Source: Sepiola atlantica | Taxonomy: Eukaryota; Mollusca; Cephalopoda; Sepiida; Sepiolidae | Direction of reading: 5' to 3' | Assembly: GCA_963556195.1 (NCBI GenBank) | Contig: CAUVYP010001208.1 | Coordinates: 1,364,001-1,428,000, forward strand | DNA: 64,000 nucleotides | Part shown: piece after piece, positions 50,535-63,925 of the stretch | Layout of the letters: the number at the start of each line of letters is the position of its first letter | Position numbering within the stretch: the stretch's first letter is position 1 | Position numbers and translations under genes: made by a program | Notes under the pieces: model-generated | Told to the model about the DNA's origin: nothing | Seen by the model: only the letters and a program-made list of their open reading frames with translations | Databases searched by the model: none

Positions 50535-53510
50535 TTAGCGCGTTTTAAAGTTGATATCGCTTTCGTTTATAATTTTCACATTTATTCGAATTGTGCAACG
50601 AAACTTTGCAGACAGTCGCGGAGACACATTTTCAACTGAAGTACCAAGTTTCAGAAGTGCAGCTCTAGTACTGCCGGAGATATGTCGATACAAACTGAAT
50701 ACGCAAAACATCAACAAAATTTAGCGCGTTTGAAAGTTGATATCGCTTTTGTTTATAACTTCCACATTTATTCGAATTGTGCAACGAAACTTTGCAGACA
50801 GTCTCGAATGGGCCTTTTCTACTGAAGTACCAAGTTTCAGAAGTGCAGCTCTAGTACTGCCGGAGATATGGCGATACAAACTGAATACGCAAAACATCAA
50901 CAAAATTTAGCGCGTTTTAAAGTTGATATCGCTTTTGTTTTTAACTTCCACATTTATTCGAATTGTGCAACGAAACTTTGCAGACAGTCTCGAATAGGCC
51001 TTTTCTACTGAAGTACTACGTTTCAGAAGTGCAGCTCTTGTATGTCCGGAGATATGTCGATACAAACTGAATACGCAAAACATCAACAAAATTTAGCGCG
51101 TTTTAAAGTTGATATCGCTTTTGTTTATAACTTCCACATTTATTCGAATTGTGCAACGAAACTTTGCAGACAGTCGCGGAGACACATTTTCTACTGAAGT
51201 ACCAAGTTTCAGAAGTGCAGCTCTTGTACTGCCGGAGATATGTCGATACAAACTGAATACGCAAAACATCAACAAAATTTAGCGCGTTTTAAAATTGATA
51301 TCGCTTTTGTTTATAACTTCCACATTTATTCGAATTGCGCAACGAAACTTTGCAGACAGTCTCGAATAGGCCTTTTCTACTGAAGTACGAAGTTTCAGAA
51401 GTGCAGCTCTTGTATTGCCGGAGATATGTCGGTACAAACTGAATACGCAAAACATCAACAAAATTTAGCGCGTTTTAAAGTTGATATCGCTTTCGTTTAT
51501 AACTTCCACATTTATTCGAATTGTGCAACGAAACTTTGCAGAAAGTCGCGGAGACACATTTTCCACTGAAGTACCAAGTTCCAGAAGTGCAGCTCTAGTA
51601 CTGCCGGAGATATGTCGATACAAACTGAATACGCAAAACATCAACAAAATTTAGCGCGTTTTAAAGTTGATATCGCTTTTGTTTATAACTTCCACATTTA
51701 TTCGAATTGTGCAACGAAACTTTGCAGACCGTCTCGAATGGGCCTTTTCTACTGAAGTACCAAGTTTCAGAAGTGCAGCTCTTGTACTGCCGGAGATATG
51801 TCGATACAAACTGAATACGCAAAACATCAACAAAATTTAGCGCGTTTTAAAGTGGATATCGCTTTTGTTTATAACTTCCACATTTATTCGAATTGTGCAA
51901 CGAAACTTTGCAGACAGTCGCGGAGACACATTTCCTACTGAAGTACCACGTTTCAGAAGTGCAGCTCTTGTACTGCCGGAGATATGTCGATACAAACTGA
52001 ATACGCAAAACATCAACAAAATTTAGCGCGTTTTAAAGTTGATATCGCTTTTGTTTATAACTTCCACATTTATTCGAATTGTGCAACGAAACTTTGCAGA
52101 CAGTCGCGGAGACACATTTTCTACTGAAGTACCAAGTTTCAGAAGTGCAGCTCTTGTACTGCCGGAGATATCTCGATACAAACTGAATACGCAAAACATC
52201 AACAAAATTTAGCGCGTTTTAAAGTTGATATCGCTTTTGTTTATAACTTATACATTTATTCGAATTGTGCAACGAAACTTTGCAGACAGTCTCGAATAGG
52301 CTTTGTCTACTGAAGTATTAAGTTTCAGAAGTGCAGCTCTTGTACTGCCGGAGATATGTCGATACAAACTGAATACGCAAAACATCAACAAAATTTAGCG
52401 CGTTTTAAAGTTGATATCGCTTTTGTGTATAACTTCCACATTTATTCGAATTGTGCAACAAAACTTTGCAGACAGTCGCGGAGACACATTTCCTACTGAA
52501 GTACCAAGTTTCAGAAGTGCAGATCTTGTTCTGCCGGAGATATGTCGATAAAAACTGAATACGCAAAACATCAACAAAATTTAGCGTTTTTTAAAGTTGA
52601 TATCGCTTTTGTTTATAACTTCCACATTTATTCGAATTGTGCAACGAAACTTTGCAGACAGTCGCGGAGACACATTTCCTACTGAAGTACCAAGTCTCAG
52701 AAGTGCAGCTCTTGTACTGCCGGAGATATGTCGATACAAACTGAATACGCAAAACATCAACAAAATGTAGCGCGTTTTAAAGTTGATATCGCTTTTGTTT
52801 ATAACTTCCACATTTATTCGAATTGTGCAACGAAACTTTTCAGACAGTCGCGGAGACACATTTTCCACTGAAGTACCAAGTTTCAGAAGTGCAGCTCTAG
52901 TACTGCCGGAGATATGTCGATACAAACTGAATACGCAAAACATCAACAAAATTTAGCGCGTTTTAAAGTTGATATCGCTTTTGTTTTTAACTTCCACATT
53001 TATTCGAATTGTGCAACGAAACTTTGCAGACAGTCTCGAATAAGCCTTTTCTACTGAAGTACTACGTTTCAGAAGTGCAGCTCTTGTATGTCCGGAGATA
53101 TGTCGATACAAACTGAATACGCAAAACATCAACAAAATTTAGCGCGTTTTAAAGTTGATATCGCTTTTGTTAATAACTTCCACATTTATTCGAATTGTGC
53201 AACGAAACTTTGCAGACAGTCGCGGAGACACATTTTCTACTGAAGTACCAAGTTTCAGAAGTGCAGCTCTTGTACTGCCGGAGATATGTCGATACAAACT
53301 GAATACGCAAAACATCAACAAAATTTAGCGCGTTTTAAAATTGATATCGCTTTTGTTTATAACTTCCACATTTATTCGAATTGCGCAACGAAACTTTGCA
53401 GACAGTCTCGATTAGGCCTTTTCTACTGAAGTACTACGTTTCAGAAGTGCAGCTCTTGTATTGCCGGAGATATGTCGGTACAAACTGAATACGCAAAACA
53501 TCAACAAAAT
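50535..53510. repeat. Tandem 16-mer HOR, copy 1 (2,976 bp)
   Basis: Order: N h K' P E' N h' y d t S D D K' P E'. It is repeated at 53511 with private marks shared at exactly +2,976 bp: 'gcgtttgaaag' in h, 'gtacgaag' and 'gtcggtac' in E', 'agttccagaag' in the second N, 'ttagcgttttttaaag' before D. Copy-specific changes are few, such as 'ataattttcac' near 50571. Confidence 0.9.
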
Positions 53511-56114
53511 TTAGCGCGTTTTAAAGTTGATATCGCTTTCGTTTATAACTTCCACATTTATTCGAATTGTGCAACGAAACTTTGCAGACAGTCGCGGAGA
53601 CACATTTTCAACTGAAGTACCAAGTTTCAGAAGTGCAGCTCTAGTACTGCCGGAGATATGTCGATACAAACTGAATACGCAAAACATCAACAAAATTTAG
53701 CGCGTTTGAAAGTTGATATCGCTTTTGTTTATAACTTCCACATTTATTCGAATTGTGCAACGAAACTTTGCAGACAGTCTCGAATGGGCCTTTTCTACTG
53801 AAGTACCAAGTTTCAGAAGTGCAGCTCTAGTACTGCCGGAGATATGTCGATACAAACTGAATACGCAAAACATCAACAAAATTTAGCGCGTTTTAAAGTT
53901 GATATCGCTTTTGTTTTTAACTTCCACATTTATTCGAATTGTGCAACGAAACTTTGCAGACAGTCTCGAATAGGCCTTTTCTACTGAAGTACTACGTTTC
54001 AGAAGTGCAGCTCTTGTATGTCCGGAGATATGTCGATACAAACTGAATACGCAAAACATCAACAAAATTTAGCGCGTTTTAAAGTTGATATCGCTTTTGT
54101 TTATAACTTCCACATTTATTCGAATTGTGCAACGAAACTTTGCAGACAGTCGCGGAGACACATTTTCTACTGAAGTACCAAGTTTCAGAAGTGCAGCTCT
54201 TGTACTGCCGGAGATATGTCGATACAAACTGAATACGCAAAACATCAACAAAATTTAGCGCGTTTTAAAATTGATATCGCTTTTGTGTATAACTTCCACA
54301 TTTATTCGAATTGCGCAACGAAACTTTGCAGACAGTCTCGAATAGGCCTTTTCTACTGAAGTACGAAGTTTCAGAAGTGCAGCTCTTGTATTGCCGGAGA
54401 TATGTCGGTACAAACTGAATACGCAAAACATCAACAAAATTTAGCGCGTTTTAAAGTTGATATCGCTTTCGTTTATAACTTCCACATTTATTCGAATTGT
54501 GCAACGAAACTTTGCAGACAGTCGCGGAGACACATTTTCCACTGAAGTACCAAGTTCCAGAAGTGCAGCTCTAGTACTGCCGGAGATATGTCGATACAAA
54601 CTGAATACGCAAAACATCAACAAAATTTAGCGCGTTTTAAAGTTGATATCGCTTTTGTTTATAACTTCCACATTTATTCGAATTGTGCAACGAAACTTTG
54701 CAGACCGTCTCGAATGGGCCTTTTCTACTGAAGTACCAAGTTTCAGAAGTGCAGCTCTTGTACTGCCGGAGATATGTCGATACAAACTGAATACGCAAAA
54801 CATCAACAAAATTTAGCGCGTTTTAAAGTGGATATCGCTTTTGTTTATAACTTCCACATTTATTCGAATTGTGCAACGAAACTTTGCAGACAGTCGCGGA
54901 GACACATTTCCTACTGAAGTACCACGTTTCAGAAGTGCAGCTCTTGTACTGCCGGAGATATGTCGATACAAACTGAATACGCAAAACATCAACAAAATTT
55001 AGCGCGTTTTAAAGTTGATATCGCTTTTGTTTATAACTTCCACATTTATTCGAATTGTGCAACGAAACTTTGCAGACAGTCGCGGAGACACATTTTCTAC
55101 TGAAGTACCAAGTTTCAGAAGTGCAGCTCTTGTACTGCCGGAGATATCTCGATACAAACTGAATACGCAAAACATCAACAAAATTTAGCGCGTTTTAAAG
55201 TTGATATCGCTTTTGTTTATAACTTATACATTTATTCGAATTGTGCAACGAAACTTTGCAGACAGTCTCGAATAGGCTTTTTCTACTGAAGTATTAAGTT
55301 TCAGAAGTGCAGCTCTTGTACTGCCGGAGATATGTCGATACAAACTGAATACGCAAAACATCAACAAAATTTAGCGCGTTTTAAAGTTGATATCGCTTTT
55401 GTGTATAACTTCCACATTTATTCGAATTGTGCAACAAAACTTTGCAGACAGTCGCGGAGACACATTTTCTACTGAAGTACCAAGTTTCAGAAGTGCAGAT
55501 CTTGTTCTGCCGGAGATATGTCGATACAAACTGAATACGCAAAACATCAACAAAATTTAGCGTTTTTTAAAGTTGATATCGCTTTTGTTTATAACTTCCA
55601 CATTTATTCGAATTGTGCAACGAAACTTTGCAGACAGTCGCGGAGACACATTTCCTACTGAAGTACCAAGTCTCAGAAGTGCAGCTCTTGTACTGCCGGA
55701 GATATGTCGATACAAACTTAATACGCAAAACATCAACAAAATGTAGCGCGTTTTAAAGTTGATATCGCTTTTGTTTATAACTTCCACATTTATTCGAATT
55801 GTGCAACGAAACTTTGCAGACAGTCGCGGAGACACATTTTCCACTGAAGTACCAAGTTTCAGAAGTGCAGCTCTAGTACTGCCGGAGATATGTCGATACA
55901 AACTGAATACGCAAAACATCAACAAAATTTAGCGCGTTTTAAAGTTGATATCGCTTTTGTTTTTAACTTCCACATTTATTCGAATTGTGCAACGAAACTT
56001 TGCAGACAGTCTCGAATAGGCCTTTTCTACTGAAGTACTACGTTTCAGAAGTGCAGCTCTTGTATGTCCGGAGATATGTCGATACAAACTGAATACGCAA
56101 AACATCAACAAAAT
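53511..56114. repeat. Tandem 16-mer HOR, copy 2 (first 14 monomers)
   Basis: Matches copy 1 through the second K' and then departs: an h' monomer follows at 56115 instead of P. Own changes include 'gatacaaacttaatac' near 55720 and 'ttttctactg' in S where copy 1 has 'tttcctactg'. Confidence 0.88.
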
Positions 56115-57787
56115 TTAGCGCGTTTTAAAGTTGATATCGCTTTTGTTTATAACTTCCACATTTATTCGAATTGTGCAACGAAACTTTGCAGACCGTCTTG
56201 AATGGGCCTTTTCTACTGAAGTACCAAGTTTCAGAAGTGCAGCTCTTGTACTGCCGGAGATATGTCGATACAAACTGAATACGCAAAACATCAACAAAAT
56301 TTAGCGCGTTTTAAAGTTGATATCGCTTTTGTTTATAACTTCCACATTTATTCGAATTGTGCAACGAAACTTTGCAGACAGTCGCGGAGACACATTTCCT
56401 ACTGAAGTACCAAGTCTCAGAAGTGCAGCTCTTGTACTGCCGGAGATATGTCGATACAAACTGAATACGCAAAACATCAACAAAATTTAGCGCGTTTTAA
56501 AGTTGATATCGCTTTTGTTTATAACTTCCACATTTATTCGAATTGTGCAACGAAACTTTGCAGACAGTCGCGGAGACACATTTCCTACTGAAGTACTACG
56601 TTTCAGAAGTGCAGCTCTTGTACTGCCGGAGATATGTCGATACCAACTGAATACGCAAAACATACACAAAATTTAGCGCGTTTTAAAGTTGATTTCGCTT
56701 TTGTTTATAACTTCCACATTTATTCGAATTGTGCAACGAAACTTTGCAGACAGTCGCGGAGACACATTTTCTACTGAAGTACCAAGTTTCAGAAGTGCAG
56801 CTCTTGTACTGCCGGAGATATGTCGATACAAACTGAATACGCAAAACATCAACAAAATTTAGCGCGTTTTAAAGTTGATATCGCTTTTGTGTATAACTTC
56901 CACATTTATTCGAATTGTGCAACGAAACTTTGCAGACAGTCTCGAATAGGCCTTTTCTACTGAAGTACTACGTTTCAGAAGTGCAGCTCTTGTATTGCCG
57001 GAGATATGTCGATACAAACTGAATACGCAAAACATCAACAAAATTTAGCGCGTTTTAAAGTTGATATCGCTTTTGTTTATAACTTCCACATTTATTCGAA
57101 TTGTGCAACGAAACTTTGCAGACAGTCGCGGAGACACATTTTCTACTGAAGTACCAAGTTTCACAAGTGCAGCTCTTGTACTGCCGGAGATATGTCGATA
57201 CAAACTGAATACGCAAAACATCAACAAAATTTAGCGCGTTTTAAAGTTGATATCGCTTTCGTTTATAACTTCCACATTTATTCGAATTGTGCAACGAAAC
57301 TTTGCAGACAGTCTCGAATAGGCTTTTCTACTGAAGTATTAAGTTTCAGAAGTGCAGCTCTTGTACTGCCGGAGATATGTCGATACAAACTGAATACGCA
57401 AAACATCAACAAAATTTAGCGCGTTTTAAAGTTGATATCGCTTTTATGTATAACTTCCACATTTATTCGAATTGTGCAACAAAACTTTGCAGACAGTCGC
57501 GGAGACACATTTCCTACTGAAGTACCAAGTTTCAGAAGTGCAGATCTTGTACTGCCGGAGATATGTCGATACAAACTGAATACGCAAAACATCAACAAAA
57601 TTTAGCGCGTTTTAAAGTTGATATCGCTTTTGTTTATAACTTCCACATTTATTCGAATTGTGCAACGAAACTTTGCAGACAGTCGCGGAGACACATTTTC
57701 TACTGAAGTACCAAGTTTCAGAAGTGCAGCTCTTGTACTGCCGGAGATATGTCGATACAAACTGAATACGCAAAACATCAACAAAAT
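56115..57787. repeat. Domain III linking segment
   Basis: Order: h' G M P K P F S P. M-P-K-P-F parallels 49048-50162, but the E' found there before F is missing. The M at 56487 has 'gtactacg', a K mark, inside an A-box monomer, so it is probably an exchange product. Confidence 0.7.
57231..57415. repeat. 185-bp monomer (F class), same deletion
   Basis: Carries 'aggcttttctac' near 57324, identical to 49978-50162, and is preceded by the same P (with K-P before it). The two are about 7,253 bp apart and descend from one event spread by duplication. Confidence 0.88.
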
Positions 57788-58903
57788 TTAGTGCGTTTTA
57801 AAATTGATATCGCTTTTGTTTATAACTTCCACATTTATTCGAATTGCGCAACGAAACTTTGCAGACAGTCTCGAATAGGCCTTTTCTACTGAAGTACCAA
57901 GTTTCAGAAGTGCAGCTCTTGTATTGCCGGAGATATGTCGATACAAACTGAATACGCAAAACATCAACAAAATTTAGCGCGTTTTAAAGTTGATATCGCT
58001 TTCGTTTATAACTTCCACATTTATTCGAATTGTGCAACGAAACTTTGCAGACAGTCTCGAATAGGCTTTTTCAACTGAAGTATTAAGTTTCAGAAGTGCA
58101 GCTCTTGTACTGCCGGAGATATGTCGATACCAACTGAATACGCAAAACATACACAAAATTTAGCGCGTTTTAAAGTTGATATCGCTTTTGTGTATAACTT
58201 CCACATTTATTCGAATTGTGCAACAAAACTTTGCAGACAGTCGCGGAGACACATTTCCCACTGAAGTACCAAGTTTCAGAAGTGCAGATCTCGTACTGCC
58301 GGAGATATGTCGATACAAACTGAATACGCAAAACATCAACAAAATTTAGCGCGTTTTAAAGTTGATATCGCTTTTGTTTATAACTTCCACATTTATTCGA
58401 ATTGTGCAACGAAACTTTGCAGACAGTCGCGGAGACACATTTCCTACTGAAGTACCAAGTTTCAGAAGTGCAGCTTTTGTACTGCCGGAGATATGTCGAT
58501 ACAAACTGAATACGCAAAACATCAACAAAATTTAGCGCGTTTTAAAGTTGATATCGCTTTTGTTTATAACTTCCACATTTATTCGAATTGTGCAACGAAA
58601 CTTTGCAGAAAGTCGCGGAGACACATTTTCTACTGAAGTAGCAAGTTTCAGAAGTGCAGCTCTTGTATTGCCGGAGATATGTCGGTACAAACTGAATACG
58701 CAAAACATCAACAAGATTTAGCGCGTTTTAAAGTTGATATCGCTTTCGTTTATAACTTCCACATTTATTCGAATTGTGCAACGAAACTTTGCAGACAGTC
58801 GCGGAGACACATTTTCCACTGAAGTACCAAGTTTCAGAAGTGCAGCTCTAGTACTGCCGGAGATATGTCGATACAAACTGAATACGCAAAACATCAACAA
58901 AAT
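57788..58903. repeat. Six-monomer block E'-F/M-S-G-L-N, copy 1
   Basis: Six monomers that recur in the same order at 62624-63739, 4,836 bp (26 monomers) away. The shared private features are the F/M hybrid ('gaagtattaag' then 'gataccaac' and 'catacacaaa'), 'tttcccactg' with 'agatctcgtac' in S, and 'gcagaaagtcg' with 'gtagcaag' and 'gtcggtac' in L. Confidence 0.85.
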
Positions 58904-61900
58904 TTAGCGCGTTTTAAAGTTGATATCGCTTTTGTTTATAACTTCCACATTTATTCGAATTGTGCAACGAAACTTTGCAGACAGTCTCGAATAGGCCTTT
59001 TCTACTGAAGTACCAAGTTTCAGAAGTGCAGCTCTTGTACTGCCGGCGATATGTCGATACAAACTGAATACGCAAAACATCAACAAAATTTAGCGCGTTT
59101 TAAAGTGGATATCGCTTTTGTTTATAACTTCAACATTTGTTCGAATTGTGCAACGAAACTTTGCAGACAGTCGCGGAGACACATTTCCTACTGAAGTACC
59201 ACGTTTCAGAAGTGCAGCTCTTGTACTGCCGGAGATATGTCGATACAAACTGAATACGCAAAACATCAACAAAATTTAGCGCGTTTTAAAGTCGATATCG
59301 CTTTTGTTTATAACTTCCACATTTATTCGAATTGTGCAACGAAACTTTGCAGACAGTCGCGGAGACACATTTTCTACTGAAGTAGCAAGTTTCAGAAGTG
59401 CAGCTCTTGTACTGCCGGAGATATGTCGATACAAACTGAATACGCAAAACATCAACAAAATTTAGCGCGTTTTAAAGTTGATATCGCTTTTGTTTATAAC
59501 TTGTACATTTATTCGAATTGTGCAACGAAACTTTGCAGACAGTCTCGAATAGGCTTTTTCTACTGAAGTATTAAGTTTCAGAAGTGCAGCTCTTGTACTG
59601 CCGGAGATATGTCGATACAAACTGAATACGCAAAACATCAACAAAATTTAGCGCGTTTTAAAGTTGATATCGCTTTTGTGTATAACTTCCACATTTATTC
59701 GAATTGTGCAACAAAACTTTGCAGACAGTTGCGGAGACACATTTCCTACTGAAGTACCAAGTTTAAGAAGTGCAGATCTTGTACTGCCGGAGATATGTCG
59801 ATACAAACTGAATACGCAAAACATCAACAAAATTAAGCGCGTTTTAAAGTTGATATCGCTTTTGTTTATAACTTCCACATTTATTCGAATTGTGCAACGA
59901 AACTTTGCAGACAGTCGCGGAGACACATTTTCTACTGAAGTACCAAGTTTCAGAAGTGCAGCTCTTGTACTGCCGGAGATATGTCGATACCAACTGAATA
60001 CGCAAAACATACACAAAATTTAGCGCGTTTTAAAGTTGATATCGCTTTTGTTTATAACTTCCACATTTATTCGAATTGTGCAACGAAACTTTGCAGACAG
60101 TCGCGGAGACACATTTTCTACTGAAGTACCAAGTTTCAGAAGTGCAGCTCTTGTACTGGCGGAGATATGTCGATACAAACTGAATACACAAAACATCAAC
60201 AAAATTTAGCGCGTTTTAAAGTTGATATCGCTTTCGTTTATAACTTCCACATTTATTCGAATTGTGCAACGAAACTTTGCAGACAGTCTTGAATAGGCTG
60301 TTTCTACTGAAGTATTAAGTTTCAGAAGTGCAGCTCTTGTACTGCCGGAGATATGTCGATACAAACTGAATACGCAAAACATCAACAAAATTTAGCGCGT
60401 TTTAAAGTTGATATCGCTTTTGTGTATAACTTCCACATTTATTCGAATTGTGCAACAAAACTTTGCAGACAGTCGCGGAGACACATTTCCTACTGAAGTA
60501 CCAAGTTTCAGAAGTGCAGATCTTGTACTGCCGGAGATATGTCGATACAAACTGAATACGCAAAACATCAACAAAATTTAGCGCGTTTTAAAGTTGATAT
60601 CGCTTTTGTTTATAACTTCCACATTTATTCGAATTGTGCAACGAAACTTTGCAGACAGTCGCGGAGACACATTTCCTACTGAAGTACCAAGTTTCAGAAG
60701 TGCAGCTCTTGTACTGCCGGAGATATGTCGATACAAACTGAATACGCAAAACATCAACAAAATTTAGCGCGTTTTAAAGTTGATATCGCTTTTGTTTATA
60801 ACTTCCACATTTATTCGAATTGTGCAACGAAACTTTGCAGAAAGTCGCGGAGACACATTTTCTACTGAAGTAGCAAGTTTCAGAAGTGCAGCTCTTGTAC
60901 TGCCGGAGATATGTCGATACCAACTGAATACGAAAAACATACACAAAATTTAGCGCGTTTTAAAGTTGATATCGCTTTTGTTTATAACTTCCACATTTAT
61001 TCGAATTGTGCAACGAAACTTTGCAGACAGTCGCGGAGACACATTTTCTTCTGAAGTACCAAGTTTCAGAAGTGCAGCTCTTGTACTGCCGGAGATATGT
61101 CGATACAAACTGAATACGCAAAACATCAACAAAATTTAGCGCGTTTTAAAGTTGATATCGCTTTTGTTTATAACTTCCACATTTATTCGAATTGTGCAAC
61201 GAAACTTTGCAGACAGTCTCGAATAGGCCTTTTCTACTGAAGTACTACGTTTCAGAAGTGCAGCTCTTGTATTGCCGGAGATATGTCGATACAAACTGAA
61301 TACGCAAAACATCAACAAAATTTAGCGCGTTTTAAAGTTGATATCGCTTTTGTTTATAACTTCCACATTTATTCGAATTGTGCAACGAAACTTTGCCCAC
61401 AGTCGCGGAGACACATTTTCTACTGAAGTACCAAGTTTCAGAAGTGCAGCTCTTGTACTGCCGGAGATATGTCGATACAAACTGAATACGCAAAACATCA
61501 ACAAAATTTAGCGCGTTTTAAAATTGATATCGCTTTTGTTTATAACTTCCACATTTATTCGAATTGCGCAACGAACATTTGCGGACAGTCTCGAATAGGC
61601 CTTTTCTACTGAAGTACCAAGTTTCAGAAGTGCAGCTCTTGTATTGCCGGAGATATGTCGATACAAACTGAATACGCAAAACATCAACAAAATTAAGCGC
61701 GTTTTAAAGTTGATATCGCTTTTGTTTATAACTTCCACATTTATTCGAATTGTGCAACGAAACTTTGCAGACAGTCGCGGAGACACATTTTCTACTGAAG
61801 TACCAAGTTTCAGAAGTGCAGCTATTGTACTGCCGGAGATATGTCGATACAAACTGAATACGCAAAACATCAACAAAATTTAGCGCGTTTTAAAGTTGAT

Positions 61901-62623
61901 ATCGCTTTTGTTTATAACTTCCACATTTATTCGAATTGTGCAACGAAACTTTGCAGAAAGTCGCGGAGACACATTTTCTACTGAAGTAGCAAGTTTCAGA
62001 AGTGCAGCTCTTGTATTGCCGGAGATATGTCGGTACAAACTGAATACGCAAAACATCAACCAAATTTAGCGCGTTTTAAAGTTGATATCGCTTTCGTTTA
62101 TAACTTCCACATTTATTCGAATTGTGCAAGGAAACTTTGCAGACAGTCGCGGAGACACATTTTCCAATGAAGTACCAAGTTTCAGAAATGCAGCTCTAGT
62201 ACTGCCGGAGATATGTCGATACAAACTGAATACGCAAAACATCAACAAAATTTAGCGCGTTTTAAAGTTGATATCGCTTTTGTTTATAACTTCCACATTT
62301 ATTCGAATTGTGCAACGAAACTTTGCAGACAGTCGCGAATGGGCCTTTTCTACTGAAGTACCAAGTTTCAGAAGTGCAGCTCTTGTACTGCCGGAGATAT
62401 GTCGATACAAACTGAATACGCAAAACATCAACACAATTTAGCGCGTTTTAAAGTTGATATCGCTTTCGTTTATAACTTCCACATTTATTCGAATTGTGCA
62501 ACGAAACTTTGCAGACAGTCGCGGAGACACATTTTCTACTGAAGTACCAAGTTTCAGAAGTGCAGCTCTTGTACTGCCGGAGATATGTCGATACAAACTG
62601 AATACGCAAAACATCAACAAAAT
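58904..62623. repeat. Domain III irregular segment, 20 monomers
   Basis: Approximate order: K-like, y, L, F-like, S, M, P, F, S, G, L/M, P, K, P, E', A-type, L, N, h, N. The S-G-L run at 60392-60949 is the third copy of that trio (also at 58160 and 62996). Joints 'aaaattaagcgcg' at 59833 and 61693 remove the usual TAG. No unit-scale period is evident here. Confidence 0.65.
60764..60949. repeat. Hybrid monomer L/M
   Basis: The left half is L ('gcagaaagtcg', 'gtagcaag') and the right half is M ('gataccaac', 'catacacaaa'), with a private 'tacgaaaaac'. In the other two S-G-L runs L ends in 'gtcggtac'. The change lies between monomer positions about 112 and 158. Confidence 0.68.
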
Positions 62624-63739
62624 TTAGCGCGTTTTAAAATTGATATCGCTTTTGTTTATAACTTCCACATTTATTCGAATTGCGCAACGAAACTTTGCAG
62701 ACAGTCCTGAATAGGCCTTTTCTACTGAAGTACCAAGTTTCAGAAGTGCAGCTCTTGTATTGCCGGAGATATGTCGATACAAACTGAATACGCAAAACAT
62801 CAACAAAATTTAGCGCGTTTTAAAGTTGATATCGCTTTCGTTTATAACTTCCACATTTATTCGAATTGTGCAACGAAACTTTGCAGACAGTCTCGAATAG
62901 GCTTTTTCTACTGAAGTATTAAGTTTCAGAAGTGCAGCTCTTGTACTGCCGGAGATATGTCGATACCAACTGAATACGCAAAACATACACAAAATTTAGC
63001 GCGTTTTAAAGTTGATATCGCTTTTGTGTATAACTTCCACATTTATTCGAATTGTGCAACTAAACTTTGCAGACAGTCGCGGAGACACATTTCCCACTGA
63101 AGTACCAAGTTTCAGAAGTGCAGATCTCGTACTGCCGGAGATATGTAAATACAAACTGAATACGCAAAACATCAACAAAATTTAGCGCGTTTTAAAGTTG
63201 ATATCGCTTTTGTTTATAACTTCCACATTTATTCGAATTGTGCAACGAAACTTTGCAGACAGTCGCGGAGACACATTTCCTACTGAAGTACCAAGTTTCA
63301 GAAGTGCAGCTCTTGTACTGCCGGAGATATGTCGATACAAACTGAATACGCAAAACATCAACAAAATTTAGCGCGTTTTAAAGTTGATATCGCTTTTGTT
63401 TATAACTTCCACATTTATTCGAATTGTGCAACGAAACTTTGCAGAAAGTCGCGGAGACAGATTTTCTACTGAAGTAGCAAGTTTCAGAAGTGCAGCTCTT
63501 GTATTGCCGGAGATATGTCGGTACAAACTGAATACGCAAAACATCAACAAAATTTAGCGCGTTTTAAAGTTGATATCGCTTTCGTTTATAACTTCCACAT
63601 TTATTCGAATTGTGCAACGAAACTTTGCAGACAGTCGCGGAGACACATTTTCCACTGAAGTACCAAGTTTCAGAAGTGCAGCTCTAGTACTGCCGGAGAT
63701 ATGTCGATACAAACTGAATACGCAAAACATCAACAAAAT
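62624..63739. repeat. Six-monomer block E'-F/M-S-G-L-N, copy 2
   Basis: Copy of 57788-58903 with the same private features. Own changes include 'agtcctgaatagg' in E', 'gcaactaaac' and 'gatatgtaaatac' in S, and 'ggagacagatt' in L. Confidence 0.85.
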
Positions 63740-63925
63740 TTAGCGCGTTTTAAAGTTGATATCGCTTTTGTTTATAACTTCCACATTTATTCGAATTGTG
63801 CAACGAAACTTTGCAGACAGTCGCGGAGACATATTTCCTACTGAAGTACCAAGTTTCAGAAGTGCAGCTCTTGTACTGCCGGAGATATGTCGATACAAAC
63901 TGAATACGCAAAACATCAACAAAAT

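Noticed and set aside
62334..62345. Apparent conversion tract inside the A/B box ('cgcgaatgggcc')
   Set aside because: A single T-to-G substitution in an h-type box gives the same result, so conversion need not be invoked.
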